From Pseudomonas sp. EpS/L25 (lineage in GTDB: Bacteria; Pseudomonadota; Gammaproteobacteria; Pseudomonadales; Pseudomonadaceae), in the NCBI RefSeq assembly GCF_001512295.1, contig NZ_LNUP01000015.1, forward strand, positions 1 to 64,000: a DNA stretch of 64,000 bases, given 5' to 3'. A program made the translations under genes and the position numbers. Shown here one piece after another: positions 50,826 through 61,380 of this stretch; positions within the stretch are counted from its first letter, which is position 1, and every line of letters starts with the position of its first letter. Under the pieces are notes generated by a model. The model was not told where the DNA came from and made no database searches. It worked only from the letters and a program-made list of their open reading frames with translations.

Positions 50826-51377
50826 TTAGTCAGGCAAGGCGCAGAAATCCCCCAGTGCCCGCAGCAGTGCCAGGCGGTGGAGGTCGTCGGGCCGCGCGGC
50901 GGCGAGGTGGGCGGTGAGGGCGCGGTCCAGCTGCGCTGGACAATCCTTGGCCGCGCGCAGGTCGGCGGTGGCGGCGAGCCCGGTCAGCAGGCGCGCTTGC
51001 AGGTCATTCAGCTGGGTTCTGAGCGCGGCCAGGTCGGTGGTCGCCGCGGGCAACGGGCGCTCGCCGCGACGCCAGGCGGCGAGCAGGCCGTATTGCACCA
51101 GCTTGTTGGCTTCCATCTGGGCGGCGAAGAAGGCCTGGGCGGTGGCCGGATTCACTCGGGCCCCCGGGGCGGCCTGGGCAACGTCCCGTAGCACCTGGTG
51201 CTCGCGGGCTTCGTCGAGTACCGGTTTGCCGCTGTCGTGCTTGCTGCGGGCGACCTGGTCGGCCATGGCCAGGCGCTGGGCCATGGCGTTCAGCAGCTCG
51301 GGCAGGGGCGCCGGGGCGGCCTGGGCGCCGAGGGTGATGCTCAATAGCGGAATGGCGAGCCAGCGAACGCCAGGCAT
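50826..51377 (-). CDS. Periplasmic chorismate mutase (*AroQ type)
   Basis: A 183-residue exported chorismate mutase of the AroQ-gamma class. The start at 51377 follows GGAGGTCGTC and gives a signal peptide MPGVRWLAIPLLSITLGAQA. The catalytic helix has LLNAMAQRLAMADQVARSKH with the Arg and Lys used in chorismate binding, then PVLDEAREHQVLRDV and AFFAAQMEANKLVQYGLLAAW, with an Asp-Cys motif AAKDCPAQ and the second Cys near the end. Secreted forms occur in several pathogens and in P. aeruginosa. It sits 10 bases upstream of the response regulator, but a functional link is doubtful. Confidence 0.85.
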   Translation of the reverse strand: MPGVRWLAIPLLSITLGAQAAPAPLPELLNAMAQRLAMADQVARSKHDSGKPVLDEAREHQVLRDVAQAAPGARVNPATAQAFFAAQMEANKLVQYGLLAAWRRGERPLPAATTDLAALRTQLNDLQARLLTGLAATADLRAAKDCPAQLDRALTAHLAAARPDDLHRLALLRALGDFCALPD

Positions 51378-51454
51378 GACGACCTCCAGGGCGCGGGAAA
51401 GGGCCCCGAAGCTCGCACGGGGCGGCGGGGTGGTCAAGCCGGGCGCGGTGGGCG

Positions 51455-51700
51455 GCCCTCACCCCAGCCCTCTCCCGGAGGGACAGGAGGCGCAGTGGTG
51501 CTTGGGGATGTCTCGGCGGCAGGGTGGATGAGGCTGCGCCGTCATCCACCCTACGCCTGGCGCTTTCCCAGGGAAGAGGGGGGCACAGCGGTGTGAGGCG
51601 CGATCCCGGCGGTAGGGTGGAAAGCCGCGCAGCGTTTTCCACGCGGGTGCTGTGCCTCCGTGGATGGGGCTACGCCGTCATCCACCCTACGCCGATCCGC
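51455..51700. repeat. REP-like inverted repeats (third locus)
   Basis: Between the chorismate mutase and zapA genes lie CCCTCTCCCGGAGGGACAGG, a GGTGGATGAGGCTGCGCCGT copy with its inverted partner ATCCACCCTACG, the same again at about 51655-51695, and GGTGGAAAGC..GTTTTCCACG. No gene is supported in 51378-51726. Confidence 0.7.
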
Positions 51701-51726
51701 CCCGCGGGAGCGGCAGCAGAGCGGCC

Positions 51727-52017
51727 CTAGGCCTCCTGTGCCGCGCGCACCTCGGCGGTCAGGGCCTGGAGGCGGGCGTCGAGGGCGCTCAGGGCGCCGG
51801 CATCGGCAGCGGTGTCCAGGCTCAGGCGCAGGGCGGCCAGGACCAGCAACTCGGTGGCGTCGCCGCGGCGGCGGTCGCCCTGGATGGCGACCAGTTCGTC
51901 GCGCAGGCGGGCCGCGGCCTGCTGCAGGGCGGCGCGGTCACCTTCGGCCACCTTGAAGCGGTAGCGGCGACCGAGCACCTCCACCTCGTCGTCGGTGCCC
52001 GCGTGGAGGGTCTTCAC
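51727..52017 (-). CDS. zapA: Cell-division protein ZapA
   Basis: A 96-residue cytoplasmic protein that promotes FtsZ bundling. It has the ZapA opening VEVLGRRYRFKVAEGDRAAL, then QQAAARLRDELVAIQG and ATELLVLAALRLSLDT, followed by a C-terminal coiled coil. Its start overlaps the ZapB-like gene by 4 bases, the normal Pseudomonas order. Length is typical (about 100 aa). Confidence 0.87.
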   Translation of the reverse strand: MKTLHAGTDDEVEVLGRRYRFKVAEGDRAALQQAAARLRDELVAIQGDRRRGDATELLVLAALRLSLDTAADAGALSALDARLQALTAEVRAAQEA

Positions 52018-52289
52018 TCGACGCTGGCCGCGTGGCGCTGCTCGGCGTCGGCAGCGGCCTGGTGCTCGACCGACTGAGCTGACAGCAGGGCCAGCAGGCC
52101 TTCCACGCGCTGACGGGTGCTGGCGCCGGCTTCTTCCTGCTCCATCAGGCTCAGTTGCAGGGTGTCGTTTTCCTCGCGCGCGGCCGCCAGGGCCTGCTCC
52201 AGTTCCTGGGCGTGGGCGGTGAGGCGCTGGTTGCGTTGCAGCAGGTCGCGGATCGCGGTTTCCAGTTCGCTCAGGGTCTTGTCCAGCAT
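52014..52289 (-). CDS. zapB: ZapB-like coiled-coil division protein (TIGR02449 type)
   Basis: A 91-residue helical protein: LSELETAIRDLLQRNQRLTA and AREENDTLQLSLMEQEEAG give heptad repeats of a single coiled coil. The start at 52289 (MLDKTLSELE) matches the family; the in-frame upstream extension does not. It is co-transcribed with zapA (ATGA-type overlap). The pair links ZapA-decorated FtsZ to other division or chromosome factors. Confidence 0.75.
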   Translation of the reverse strand: MLDKTLSELETAIRDLLQRNQRLTAHAQELEQALAAAREENDTLQLSLMEQEEAGASTRQRVEGLLALLSAQSVEHQAAADAEQRHAASVE

Positions 52290-52443
52290 GGGCGCGCTCG
52301 TCTCTCGTGTCAGGTTCGGGGCTGCCAAGGGCGGCAGGGGGAGCATTCTAGGCTTCTCACCGACCACCGGCACCCCGTTCGTCGCGGGCTAAGTCCTTGT
52401 TTTGCCAAGGAGTTCACGGGGTCGGGCAGGAACCTGACCGGCT

Positions 52444-52482
52444 GTCAGGCTGTTGTCAGGTTGCGCTAAGGGGGCCGTAAGG
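52444..52482 (+). promoter_or_regulatory. Direct repeats upstream of the arn operon
   Basis: GTCAGG at 52444 and 52455, and (C/G)TAAGG at 52466 and 52477, form two pairs of direct repeats, each pair with an 11-base period (one helical turn). They lie 70-110 bases before arnB and suit binding by OmpR-type regulators such as PmrA or PhoP, which control arn operons. TTGTCA at 52454 could be a -35 box. The specific regulator is inferred. Confidence 0.45.
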
Positions 52483-52552
52483 CGCGGCGCCTTAGCCTGG
52501 ACTCATCGCGTCGGCCGTCTGTACCGGCGCCCCTCGCTTCGGATGAGCCGCC

Positions 52553-53737
52553 ATGACCGATCTGTCCCAGAGCTCCGCTCCCCGTGTACTGGACGAGCCT
52601 TTCCTGCCGTTCTCCCGCCCCAGCATCGGCGCGGAGGAGGTAGCCGCGGTGAGCCAGGTGCTCACCTCGGGCTGGATCACCACCGGGCCCCAGGCCAACC
52701 TGCTGGAAGAGCGCTTCGCCGCCTCGGTGGGCGCGGCCCATGCGGTGGCCCTGTGCTCGGCCACCGCGGCCATGCACGTGACCCTGCTGGCGCTGGACAT
52801 CGGCCCCGGCGACGAGGTGATCACCCCCTCGCTGACCTGGGTCTCCACCGCCAACATGATCACCCTGATCGGCGCCACCCCGGTGTTCGTCGACGTCGAC
52901 CGCGACACCCTGATGGTCTCCGCCGAGCAGGTGGCCGCCGCCATCACCCCGCGCACCAAGGCCATCGTGCCGGTGCACTACGCCGGCGCCAGCTGTGACC
53001 TGGCCCCGCTGCGCGCCCTGGCCCGCGAGCATGGCGTGGCGCTGATTGAAGACGCCGCCCACGCCGCCGGCACCCGCTACCAGGGCGAGCCCATCGGGAT
53101 GCGCGGCACCGCCATCTTCAGCTTCCACGCCATCAAGAACCTGACCTGCGCCGAAGGCGGCATGCTGGTGACCGACGACGCCACCCTGGCCGAGCGCGTG
53201 CGCCGGCTGAAATTCCACGGCCTGGCGGTGGATGCCTTCGACCGTCACGCCCTGGGTCGCAAGCCCCAGGCCCAGGTGCAGGAACCTGGCTTCAAGTACA
53301 ACCTCTCGGACATCCACGCCGCCCTGGCGCTGGTGCAGCTGGATCGCCTGGGCGACATCAACAGCCGGCGCCGGCTGCTGGCCCAGGCCTACACCCAGCG
53401 CCTGGCAGACCTGCCGGTCGCCCCGCTGGCGCTGCCGGACTACGCCCAGACCCACGCCTGGCATCTCTACATCCTGCGCATCTGCCCCGAGCGGTGCGGG
53501 ATGGAGCGCGAAGCCTTCATGGCCGGCCTCAAGGCGCGCGGCATCGGCACCGGCATCCATTTCACCGCCACCCACCTGCACCCCTGGTACCGCGAGCGCT
53601 GGCCCGAGCTGGCACTCCCCAACAGCGAATGGAATTCGGCGCGGCTGTGCTCCATCCCGCTGTTCCCCGACATGACCCTCGCCGACGTCGACCGCGTGGT
53701 CGGCGCCATCGAAGACCTGCTGGAGAAAGGCGCATGA
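52553..53737 (+). CDS. arnB: UDP-L-Ara4O aminotransferase ArnB
   Basis: A 394-residue PLP enzyme of the DegT/DnrJ/EryC1 family that aminates UDP-4-keto-arabinose with glutamate. Landmarks are [51 protein letters not shown] (PLP Asp) and the Schiff-base Lys in [18 protein letters not shown]. It is a little longer than E. coli ArnB (379-385 aa). It opens the eight-gene arn operon, which modifies lipid A phosphates with 4-amino-4-deoxy-L-arabinose and so lowers binding of polymyxin and cationic peptides. Downstream arnC starts within its stop codon. Confidence 0.95.
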   Translation: MTDLSQSSAPRVLDEPFLPFSRPSIGAEEVAAVSQVLTSGWITTGPQANLLEERFAASVGAAHAVALCSATAAMHVTLLALDIGPGDEVITPSLTWVSTANMITLIGATPVFVDVDRDTLMVSAEQVAAAITPRTKAIVPVHYAGASCDLAPLRALAREHGVALIEDAAHAAGTRYQGEPIGMRGTAIFSFHAIKNLTCAEGGMLVTDDATLAERVRRLKFHGLAVDAFDRHALGRKPQAQVQEPGFKYNLSDIHAALALVQLDRLGDINSRRRLLAQAYTQRLADLPVAPLALPDYAQTHAWHLYILRICPERCGMEREAFMAGLKARGIGTGIHFTATHLHPWYRERWPELALPNSEWNSARLCSIPLFPDMTLADVDRVVGAIEDLLEKGA

Positions 53738-54723
53738 AGCCCTATGCCATCGACCGGGTATCCGTGGTGATCCCCGTCTACAACGAAGAAGCCAGCCTGC
53801 CGGAGCTGCTGCGCCGCACCCGCGCCGCCTGCCGCCTGCTGGAGTGCCAGGTGGAGATCATCCTGGTCGACGACGGCAGCCGCGACCGCAGCGCCGAGCT
53901 GCTGCAGCAGGCCGCCAGCGAGCCGGACAGCCCCGTGGTCGCCGTGCTGCTCAATCGCAACTATGGCCAGCACTCGGCCATCCTCGCCGGCTTCGAGCAG
54001 GCCCGCGGCGATCTGATCATCACCCTGGACGCCGACCTGCAGAATCCGCCGGAAGAGATCCCCCGCCTGGTGCACACCGCCGCCCAGGGCTACGACGTGG
54101 TCGGCACCGTGCGCCAGCAGCGCCAGGATTCCTACCTGCGCACTCTGCCGTCGCGGCTGATCAATCGCGCCGTGCAGCGCTCCACCGGCGTCGCCATGCG
54201 CGACTACGGCTGCATGCTGCGTGCCTATCGTCGCCAGGTGGTGCAGTCGATGCTCGCCTGCCACGAGCGCAGCACCTTCATCCCGATCCTGGCCAACAGC
54301 TTCGCCCGCCACACCACCGAGATCGAGGTGGCCCACGCCGAGCGCGAACACGGGGATTCCAAGTACGGCTTCCTCAAGCTGATCAACCTGATGTTCGACC
54401 TGCTGACCTGCATGACCACCACCCCGCTGCGCCTGCTCAGCCTGTTCGGCGGGGGCCTGGCGCTGTTCGGTTTCCTTTTCGCCGCCCTGCTGCTGGTGCT
54501 GCGCGTCACCCACGGCGCCGAGTGGGCCGCCGATGGTGTGTTCTCGCTGTTCGCGGTGCTGTTCATCTTCACCGGCGCCCAGTTCGTCGGCCTCGGTCTG
54601 CTCGGCGAGTACCTCGGCCGGGTGTACCACGACGTCCGTGCCCGGCCCCGGTTCCACGTGGAACAGGTGATCCGCGCCGCCACCCTTTCCCCTTCGCCGG
54701 CGCCGCTGCGCCAGGTCCAGTGA
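53734..54723 (+). CDS. arnC: Undecaprenyl-phosphate Ara4FN transferase ArnC
   Basis: A 329-residue GT2 transferase that moves formylated aminoarabinose from UDP to undecaprenyl phosphate. The GT-A domain has [35 protein letters not shown] and [13 protein letters not shown] (metal-binding DxD-like). Two C-terminal membrane helices follow (about 235-258 and 270-295). It overlaps arnB by 4 bases. Codons for RFHVEQ near its end contain GTTCCACGTGGAAC (54651-54664), identical to the parS core. Confidence 0.95.
   Translation: MKPYAIDRVSVVIPVYNEEASLPELLRRTRAACRLLECQVEIILVDDGSRDRSAELLQQAASEPDSPVVAVLLNRNYGQHSAILAGFEQARGDLIITLDADLQNPPEEIPRLVHTAAQGYDVVGTVRQQRQDSYLRTLPSRLINRAVQRSTGVAMRDYGCMLRAYRRQVVQSMLACHERSTFIPILANSFARHTTEIEVAHAEREHGDSKYGFLKLINLMFDLLTCMTTTPLRLLSLFGGGLALFGFLFAALLLVLRVTHGAEWAADGVFSLFAVLFIFTGAQFVGLGLLGEYLGRVYHDVRARPRFHVEQVIRAATLSPSPAPLRQVQ
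54651..54664. promoter_or_regulatory. parS-core sequence within arnC
   Basis: GTTCCACGTGGAAC followed by A matches 15 of 16 bases of the Pseudomonas parS consensus TGTTCCACGTGGAACA, differing only in the first base. It is in coding sequence that uses common codons, so chance is possible. A second copy of the core is at 27764-27777. Confidence 0.4.
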
Positions 54724-54737
54724 CAGGAATGCCCCTG

Positions 54738-56717
54738 ATGAAAACCGCTATCGTCTTCGCCTACCACGACATCGGCTGCGCCGGCCTCGCCGCGCTGATC
54801 CAGGCCGGCTATCCCATCGCCGCCGTCTTCACCCATCCGGACGATCCGGGCGAAAACCGCTTCTTCGGCTCGGTGGCCCAGCTCTGCGCCCGCCACGGCA
54901 TCCCGGTGCACGCCCCGGAAGACGTCAACCACCCGATCTGGGTCGAGCGCATCCGCGCCCTGGAGCCGGACTTCATCTTCTCCTTCTACTATCGCCATCT
55001 GCTGTCCGAAGAGGTGCTGGCCTGCGCCACGCGCGGTGCCTACAACCTGCACGGTTCGCTGCTGCCGCGCTACCGTGGTCGCGCCCCGGCCAACTGGGTG
55101 CTGGTCAATGGCGAGACCGAGACCGGCGTGACCCTGCACCGCATGGTCAAGCGTGCCGATGCCGGCGCCATCGTCGCCCAGCAGCGGGTCGCCATCGCCC
55201 CGGAAGACACCGCCCTGACCCTGCACGGCAAGCTCCGTGAAGCCAGCCAGGAACTCCTGCGTGACGCCTTGCCGGCGCTGGCTGCCGGCACCCTGCAGGA
55301 ACGCGAGCAGGACGAAAGCCAGGCCAGCACCTATGGCCGCCGCAGCGCCGCCGATGGCGAGCTGCAGTGGAGCCGTCCGGCCACCACGCTTGCCAACCTG
55401 GTCCGCGCCGTGACCCAACCCTATCCGGGTGCCTTCGGCTGGATCGGTGAGCGCAAGCTGATCGTCTGGAGCGCCCAGGCGCGCCAGGAACGCCATGACC
55501 AGGCCCCCGGCACCGTGCTGAGCCTGGAGCCGCTGCGTATCGCCTGCGGCGAAGGCGTCCTCGAAGTCCAGGCCGGCCAGCTGGGCGATGCCGGTCTCTA
55601 CCTGTCCGGTCCGCAACTGGCCCGCGAAGCCGGCCTGGTGGCCGGGGCTCGCCTGCATCGCCAGGACCGCCGCGCCAAGCGCCGCACCCGGGTGCTGATC
55701 CTCGGCGTCAACGGCTTCATCGGCAACCACCTTTCCGAGCGCCTGCTGGCCGACGGCGAGTACGAGGTCTATGGCCTGGACATCGGCTCCGACGCCATCG
55801 AGCGGCTCAAGGCCAATCCGAATTTCCACTATGTGGAAGGCGACATCTCCATCCATACCGAGTGGCTGGAGTACCACATCAAGAAGTGCGACGTGGTGCT
55901 GCCGCTGGTGGCCATCGCCACCCCCATCGAGTACACCCGCAATCCGCTGCGCGTGTTCGAACTGGACTTCGAGGAAAACCTCAAGATCGTTCGCCACTGC
56001 GTGAAGTACGGCAAGCGCGTGATCTTCCCGTCCACCTCCGAGGTGTACGGCATGTGCCAGGACGAGCGTTTCGACGAAGACCGCTCCAACCTGGTGGTCG
56101 GCCCGATCAACAAGCAGCGCTGGATCTACTCGGTCTCCAAGCAGCTGCTCGACCGGGTCATCTGGGCCTACGGCAGCAAGGGCCTGAAGTTCACCCTGTT
56201 CCGTCCGTTCAACTGGATGGGTCCGCGCCTGGATCGCCTGGATTCCGCGCGCATCGGCAGCTCCCGTGCCATCACCCAGCTGATCCTCAACCTGGTGGAA
56301 GGCACCCCGATCAAGCTGGTCGACGGCGGCGCCCAGAAGCGTTGCTTCACCGACGTCGACGACGGCATCGAGGCGCTGTTCCGCATCATCGAGAACAGGG
56401 GCGGGCGCTGCGACGGCCAGATCGTCAACATCGGCAACCCGGACAACGAAGCGAGCATCCGCGAGCTGGCCGAGGAGCTCCTGGCCCAGTTCGAGGCCCA
56501 TCCGCTGCGCCATGAGTTCCCGCCCTTCGCCGGCTTCCGCGAGGTGGAGAGCAAGAGCTTCTACGGCGACGGCTACCAGGACGTGGCCCACCGCAAGCCC
56601 AGCGTGGAGAACGCCCGCCGCCTGATCGACTGGCAGCCGACCACCGCCATGGCCGCCACCGTCGGCAAGACGCTGGACTTCTTCCTGCGCGAAGCCCTGG
56701 CCCAGCGGGAGGCGTGA
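54738..56717 (+). CDS. arnA: Bifunctional ArnA: UDP-GlcUA decarboxylase / UDP-Ara4N formyltransferase
   Basis: A 659-residue two-domain cytoplasmic enzyme. The start at 54738 ([14 protein letters not shown]) is favoured over an ATG nine bases earlier because AGGAA is then 8 bases upstream and it matches E. coli ArnA. Residues 1 to about 305 are the formyltransferase, with catalytic N103 and H105 in [20 protein letters not shown] and D141. Residues about 315-659 are the SDR-type decarboxylase: [30 protein letters not shown] and [14 protein letters not shown] (YxxxK-like). Both active sites look intact. Confidence 0.96.
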   Translation: MKTAIVFAYHDIGCAGLAALIQAGYPIAAVFTHPDDPGENRFFGSVAQLCARHGIPVHAPEDVNHPIWVERIRALEPDFIFSFYYRHLLSEEVLACATRGAYNLHGSLLPRYRGRAPANWVLVNGETETGVTLHRMVKRADAGAIVAQQRVAIAPEDTALTLHGKLREASQELLRDALPALAAGTLQEREQDESQASTYGRRSAADGELQWSRPATTLANLVRAVTQPYPGAFGWIGERKLIVWSAQARQERHDQAPGTVLSLEPLRIACGEGVLEVQAGQLGDAGLYLSGPQLAREAGLVAGARLHRQDRRAKRRTRVLILGVNGFIGNHLSERLLADGEYEVYGLDIGSDAIERLKANPNFHYVEGDISIHTEWLEYHIKKCDVVLPLVAIATPIEYTRNPLRVFELDFEENLKIVRHCVKYGKRVIFPSTSEVYGMCQDERFDEDRSNLVVGPINKQRWIYSVSKQLLDRVIWAYGSKGLKFTLFRPFNWMGPRLDRLDSARIGSSRAITQLILNLVEGTPIKLVDGGAQKRCFTDVDDGIEALFRIIENRGGRCDGQIVNIGNPDNEASIRELAEELLAQFEAHPLRHEFPPFAGFREVESKSFYGDGYQDVAHRKPSVENARRLIDWQPTTAMAATVGKTLDFFLREALAQREA

Positions 56718-57610
56718 TGAACCCCGTGATCCCGGCCAGCCTGCGCATCGACGTGGACACCTATCGCGGCACCCGCGAAGGGGTACCGCGGCTGCTCGAC
56801 CTGCTGGACGAAGCCGGGGTCAAGGCCACCTTCTTCTTCAGCGTCGGACCGGACAACATGGGGCGCCACCTGTGGCGCCTGGTGAAGCCCACCTTCCTGT
56901 GGAAGATGCTCAGGTCCAAGGCCGCCAGCCTCTATGGCTGGGACATCCTCCTGGCCGGCACCGCCTGGCCGGGCCGGCCCATCGGCCGCGACCTCGGCCA
57001 CCTGATGCGCGAGACCCGCGCCCGGGGGCACGAGGTCGGGCTGCACGCCTGGGACCACCATGCCTGGCAGGCCCATACCGGCAGCTGGAGCCTGGAGCGC
57101 CTGGGCGAGGAATTCGGTCGTGGCCTGCACGCCCTGGAAGACATCCTCGGTGCCAAGGTCGACTGCTCCGCCGCCGCCGGCTGGCGCGCCGATCCACGGG
57201 TGGTGCTGGCCAAGGAGGCCTTCGGCCTCAAGTATCACAGCGATTGCCGCGGTAGCGCCCTGTTCCGCCCGCGCCTGGGCAACGGCGGCCATGGCACGCC
57301 GCAGGTGCCGGTGGACATGCCGACCTTCGACGAGGTGGTCGGCCCCGAGCTGGCTGCCGGTGACTGGAACGACTATCTGCTCAAGCTGTTCCGCCCCAAT
57401 GCGCTCAACGTCTACACCCTGCACGCCGAGGTGGAAGGCATCGCCTTCGTCGAGGATTTCCGCGCCCTGCTCAAGGCCGCGCGGGAGCAGGGCGTGCTCT
57501 TCCTCACCCTGGGCGATCGCCTGCCGGCCGACCCGCGCCAGTTGCCGGCGGGCAACCTGATCCGCGGCAGCCTGGCCGGACGCCAGGGCTGGCTGGGGGT
57601 GCAGGCATGA
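56717..57610 (+). CDS. arnD: Deformylase ArnD (Ara4FN-undecaprenyl phosphate)
   Basis: A 297-residue polysaccharide-deacetylase-fold (NodB) metalloenzyme that removes the formyl group from the lipid-linked sugar. The opening [20 protein letters not shown] holds the catalytic Asp pair, [20 protein letters not shown] is nearly identical to E. coli ArnD, and [14 protein letters not shown] supplies the metal His. The ATG at 56717 overlaps the arnA stop by one base, with GGGAGG upstream. Confidence 0.95.
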   Translation: MNPVIPASLRIDVDTYRGTREGVPRLLDLLDEAGVKATFFFSVGPDNMGRHLWRLVKPTFLWKMLRSKAASLYGWDILLAGTAWPGRPIGRDLGHLMRETRARGHEVGLHAWDHHAWQAHTGSWSLERLGEEFGRGLHALEDILGAKVDCSAAAGWRADPRVVLAKEAFGLKYHSDCRGSALFRPRLGNGGHGTPQVPVDMPTFDEVVGPELAAGDWNDYLLKLFRPNALNVYTLHAEVEGIAFVEDFRALLKAAREQGVLFLTLGDRLPADPRQLPAGNLIRGSLAGRQGWLGVQA

Positions 57611-59250
57611 GTCGTCGGCGCCTGCTCGCCCTACTGCCGCTGGCGCTGCTGGCCTATGTGCTACCACTCGGCTGGCGCGGCCTGTGGATTCCGGACGAAT
57701 CACGCTATGCGCAGATCGCCCAGGAGCTCTGGCGCAGCGGCGACTGGGTGGTGCCGCACTTCCTCGGCCTGCCGTATTTCGAGAAGCCCATCGGCGGCTA
57801 CTGGACCCAGGCCATCGCCCAGGCCTGGCTCGGCGATTCCCTGCTGAGCGTGCGCCTGGTACCGCTGCTGGCCAGCCTTGCCACCGCTGCCCTGGTCGTC
57901 CGCCTGACCCGGCTGATCTGGCAGGACCGCCTGCTGGCGCTGTTCGCCGGGGTGCTCTATCTCTCCTGCATGGCCGTGGCGGGCCTGGCTACCTACGTGA
58001 CCCTGGACGCCCAGTTCGCCTTCTGGATGGCCCTGGCGCTGCTCGCCCTGTGGCAGGCCCAAGCCGCCACCACCCGCAGCGTCGCCCTGGGCAACTGGGC
58101 ACTGCTCGGCCTGGCTTGCGGCTGCGGCCTGCTGACCAAGGGGTTTCTCGCCCTGGTGCTGCCCGTGCTGGTGGCCGTGCCCTTCTTCCTCTGGCAACGC
58201 CGCTTCCTGGAGCTGATCTGCCGCGGCCCCGTGGCGGTCATCGTCGCGGCCCTGGTAGTGGCGCCCTGGGCGCTGCTGGTGGCCCATCGCGATCCGGACT
58301 TCTGGAATTTCTTCTTCTGGCACGAGCACATCCAGCGCTTCGCCGGCGAGGACGCCCAGCACGAGCGGCCCTTCTGGTTCTACGGCCCGATCCTGCTGCT
58401 GGCCATCCTGCCCTGGGCCGGCCTGTTGCCGCGCACCCTGGGGCGCACCTGGCAGGAACGTCGCCACGCCGGCACGGCCTTCCTGGGAATCGCCGTGGTC
58501 GGCCAACTGCTGTTCTTCAGCCTCAGCCGCGGCAAGCTGCCCACCTATCTCCTGCCGACCCTGGCCGCCCTGGTGCCGCTGCTGGCGCGCACCCTGCTCG
58601 AGGCCCAGCGCCGCGGGGCCACCGGCGCCCTGCGCCTGAACGGCCTGTGCAACCTGCTGCTCGGCCTGGCTGGCCTGGTCGCGCTGCTGATCTATGGCAG
58701 TCGGCTCTATGAGGCCGGCGAAGGCCTGACCCATGCCCTGGCCCTGCTGGCGTCCCTGGCGCTGCTGCTGGCCGGTCTGGCCGCGCTGTTCTGGCCAAGA
58801 CGCTCCCTGCTGGCGCCGGCCCTGGCGTTCTGGGTGCTGCTGCCGCTGTTGTCCATCGCGCTGCCCGACAGCGTGGTCGACAACAAGCTGCCGAGCACCT
58901 TCATCGAGGCCCAGCTCAGCCACTTCAAGAAAGCCGGCCTGCTGGTCAGCAACGACCTCGGCGTGGCCGCCAGCCTGGCCTGGGCCACCCACCGCGACGA
59001 CGTGGTGCTGGTCGGCGGTCCGGGCGAACTCAAGTACGGCTTCGCTCGCGAGCCCGACAGCGGCCGGCTGATCGAGGAGCGTGACCTGGCCGCCTGGCTC
59101 GCCGCCCACCGCGACCAGGGCCCGGTGGCCATCCTGCTGCGAGTCGATGGCCCCAGCGATCGCCAACTGCTCGACAGCCTGCCCGAACCCGGCGAGAGCA
59201 TCGCCAGCGAGCGCCTGGTGCTGCTGGTCTATCCGAGGCCGGCGCCATGA
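57607..59250 (+). CDS. arnT: Lipid A aminoarabinosyl transferase ArnT
   Basis: A 547-residue integral membrane GT-C enzyme (about 12-13 helices and a C-terminal periplasmic domain) that transfers Ara4N from undecaprenyl phosphate to lipid A. The first periplasmic loop has the catalytic region [18 protein letters not shown] and [16 protein letters not shown], and [10 protein letters not shown] is another conserved block. It overlaps arnD by 4 bases. Length agrees with E. coli ArnT (550 aa). Confidence 0.95.
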   Translation: MSRRRLLALLPLALLAYVLPLGWRGLWIPDESRYAQIAQELWRSGDWVVPHFLGLPYFEKPIGGYWTQAIAQAWLGDSLLSVRLVPLLASLATAALVVRLTRLIWQDRLLALFAGVLYLSCMAVAGLATYVTLDAQFAFWMALALLALWQAQAATTRSVALGNWALLGLACGCGLLTKGFLALVLPVLVAVPFFLWQRRFLELICRGPVAVIVAALVVAPWALLVAHRDPDFWNFFFWHEHIQRFAGEDAQHERPFWFYGPILLLAILPWAGLLPRTLGRTWQERRHAGTAFLGIAVVGQLLFFSLSRGKLPTYLLPTLAALVPLLARTLLEAQRRGATGALRLNGLCNLLLGLAGLVALLIYGSRLYEAGEGLTHALALLASLALLLAGLAALFWPRRSLLAPALAFWVLLPLLSIALPDSVVDNKLPSTFIEAQLSHFKKAGLLVSNDLGVAASLAWATHRDDVVLVGGPGELKYGFAREPDSGRLIEERDLAAWLAAHRDQGPVAILLRVDGPSDRQLLDSLPEPGESIASERLVLLVYPRPAP

Positions 59251-59588
59251 CTGCCCTCGACGGCCTGCTGATCGCCGTGGTGATCGGACTCACCAGCGCC
59301 GGCCAACTCGGCCAGAAGCGCGCGGTGGCCGCCGGCAACGCCCTGGCCGCGCGACTGAGATCGCCCTGGCTATGGGGCGCCCTGGTCTGCCTGGGCCTGG
59401 CCCTGCTGGTCTGGTGCGCAGTGCTGCAGCGGGTGCCGGTGGGCGTCGCCTATCCCTTGCTGTCGCTCAACACCCTGGCGGTGACCCTGCTGGCCCGCCT
59501 GGTGTTCGGCGAGACGGTGGACGCCCGTGCCTGGTGCGGCTGCCTGTGCATCGTCGCCGGCGCCGCCCTGCTGGGAGGCCAGGCATGA
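59247..59588 (+). CDS. arnE: Undecaprenyl-phosphate-Ara4N flippase subunit ArnE
   Basis: A 113-residue EamA/SMR-like membrane protein with four predicted helices. Landmarks are [13 protein letters not shown] and [20 protein letters not shown], followed by [19 protein letters not shown]. With ArnF it flips the lipid-linked sugar to the periplasmic face. It overlaps arnT and arnF by 4 bases each. E. coli ArnE is 111 aa. Confidence 0.9.
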   Translation: MTALDGLLIAVVIGLTSAGQLGQKRAVAAGNALAARLRSPWLWGALVCLGLALLVWCAVLQRVPVGVAYPLLSLNTLAVTLLARLVFGETVDARAWCGCLCIVAGAALLGGQA

Positions 59589-59986
59589 ACGGTCTGCTGC
59601 CCCTGGGCCTGAGTATCCTCCTGACCACCCTGGCCCAGCTGTCCTTGCGCGCGGCCCTGGTGCGGCTGCCGGCCATGGCCACCTGGGCCAGCGAGCCCGC
59701 AGCACTGTTCGGCACGGCCGGACTGCTACTGGCCCTGGGCGTCGCCTGCTACGGCCTGTCGCTGCTGGCCTGGCTGGCCGCCCTGGCGCGCCTGCCGCTG
59801 GGCCGCGCCTATGCGGCGCTCGGCCTCTCCTACGTCTTCGTCCACCTCGGCGCGGCCTGGCTGCCAGGCGCCGCCGAATCCTTCACTCCCTGGAAAACCC
59901 TGGGCGTCGCGCTGGTCGTGGCCGGCGTCGCCCTCGTCGGCGGACCCCGGTCCGGCGCCGCTCCCACCTTGAGGAATACCCTATGA
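59585..59986 (+). CDS. arnF: Undecaprenyl-phosphate-Ara4N flippase subunit ArnF
   Basis: A 133-residue SMR-like membrane protein, four predicted helices. [17 protein letters not shown] and [20 protein letters not shown] fit ArnF. It ends with a short Pro/Arg tail. It overlaps arnE by 4 bases and ugd by 4 bases and is thought to pair with ArnE. Confidence 0.9.
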   Translation: MNGLLPLGLSILLTTLAQLSLRAALVRLPAMATWASEPAALFGTAGLLLALGVACYGLSLLAWLAALARLPLGRAYAALGLSYVFVHLGAAWLPGAAESFTPWKTLGVALVVAGVALVGGPRSGAAPTLRNTL

Positions 59987-61380
59987 ACATCAGCGTTTTC
60001 GGCATCGGCTACGTGGGCCTGGTGCAAGCCGCCGTGCTGGCGGAAGTCGGCCACCAGGTGGTGTGCATGGACATCGATCGCGCCAAGATCGACAAGCTCA
60101 AGCGCGGCGAGGTAACCCTCTACGAACCCGGTCTCGAAGACCTGGTGCGCAGCAACCTGGCCGCCGGCCGCCTGGTGTTCACCCATGACGCCGCCGAGGC
60201 CGTGGCCCATGGCGCCGTGCAATTCATCGCCGTCGGTACCCCGCCGGCCGCCGACGGCTCGGCCGATCTGTCCGCCGTCTTCGCCGTGGCCGAGACCATC
60301 GCCCGGCTGAGACGCGAGCCGCTGATCGGCCAGCCGGTGTCCCGCGATCCGCTCTTGGTGGTGAACAAGTCCACCGTACCGGTGGGCACCGGCGACCGCG
60401 TCCGCGCGCTGATCCACGAGGTGTTGGCCGAAGAGGGTCGTACCCTGCACGTGGAAGTGGTCTCCAACCCGGAATTCCTCAAGGAAGGCGCCGCCATCGC
60501 CGATTGCAAGAAGCCCGACCGCATCGTGGTGGGCACCGACTCGCCGGTGGCCCGCGACCTGATGCGCGAACTCTATGCACCCTTCAACCGCAACCACGAC
60601 CGTATCCAGTGCATGGACCTGCGCAGCGCCGAGCTGGCCAAGTACGCCGCCAACAGCCTGCTGGCGGTGAAGATCAGCTTCATCAACCAGATCGCCGAAC
60701 TGGCCGAGCGCGTCGGGGCCGACATCGAGGCGGTGCGCCAGGCCATCGGTGCCGATCCGCGCATCGGTCACCACTTCATCTATCCCGGTTGCGGCTACGG
60801 CGGTTCCTGCTTCCCCAAGGACCTGCAGGCGCTGATCCGCACCGGCGAGGAAAACGACCTGGACCTGGACCTGCTGCGCGCCGTGGAAGCCATCAACGTG
60901 CGCCAGAAGACCAAGCTGTTCGAGCGCATCAATACCTACTTCGACGGTGACCTCAAGGGCCGCACCTTCGCCCTCTGGGGCCTGGCCTTCAAGCCCAACA
61001 CCGACGACATGCGCGATGCGCCCAGCCGGGTGCTGATGGAAGCCCTCTGGGAAGCCGGCGCCAAGGTGCGCGCCTTCGATCCGGTGGCCATGGCCGAGGC
61101 CCAGCGCCTCTATGGCCACGACGAGCGCCTGGCGTTGATGGGTACCCCCGAGGCCGCCCTGGCCGGCGCCGATGCCCTGGTCATCTGCACCGAGTGGCAG
61201 CAGTTCAAGGCGCCGGATTTCGACCTCATCGCGCGCCAGCTCAACCAGCCGGTGATCTTCGACGGCCGTAACCTGTTCGAACCCGAGCGGATGGAGCGGC
61301 GGGGCATCGAGTATTTCGCCATCGGCCGCGGCGCCACCCTGGGCGGTCCCCAGGTCGCCCGCCGCGTGGACGCCGCCTGA
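59983..61380 (+). CDS. ugd: UDP-glucose 6-dehydrogenase
   Basis: A 465-residue NAD+-dependent enzyme that makes UDP-glucuronate, the starting substrate for ArnA. The Rossmann start is [20 protein letters not shown], the [12 protein letters not shown] and [17 protein letters not shown] blocks are standard, and the catalytic Cys is in [34 protein letters not shown] is the C-terminal UDP-binding segment. Placement inside the arn operon gives a self-contained pathway from UDP-glucose. It overlaps arnF by 4 bases and the next gene starts on the A of its TGA. Confidence 0.95.
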   Translation: MNISVFGIGYVGLVQAAVLAEVGHQVVCMDIDRAKIDKLKRGEVTLYEPGLEDLVRSNLAAGRLVFTHDAAEAVAHGAVQFIAVGTPPAADGSADLSAVFAVAETIARLRREPLIGQPVSRDPLLVVNKSTVPVGTGDRVRALIHEVLAEEGRTLHVEVVSNPEFLKEGAAIADCKKPDRIVVGTDSPVARDLMRELYAPFNRNHDRIQCMDLRSAELAKYAANSLLAVKISFINQIAELAERVGADIEAVRQAIGADPRIGHHFIYPGCGYGGSCFPKDLQALIRTGEENDLDLDLLRAVEAINVRQKTKLFERINTYFDGDLKGRTFALWGLAFKPNTDDMRDAPSRVLMEALWEAGAKVRAFDPVAMAEAQRLYGHDERLALMGTPEAALAGADALVICTEWQQFKAPDFDLIARQLNQPVIFDGRNLFEPERMERRGIEYFAIGRGATLGGPQVARRVDAA

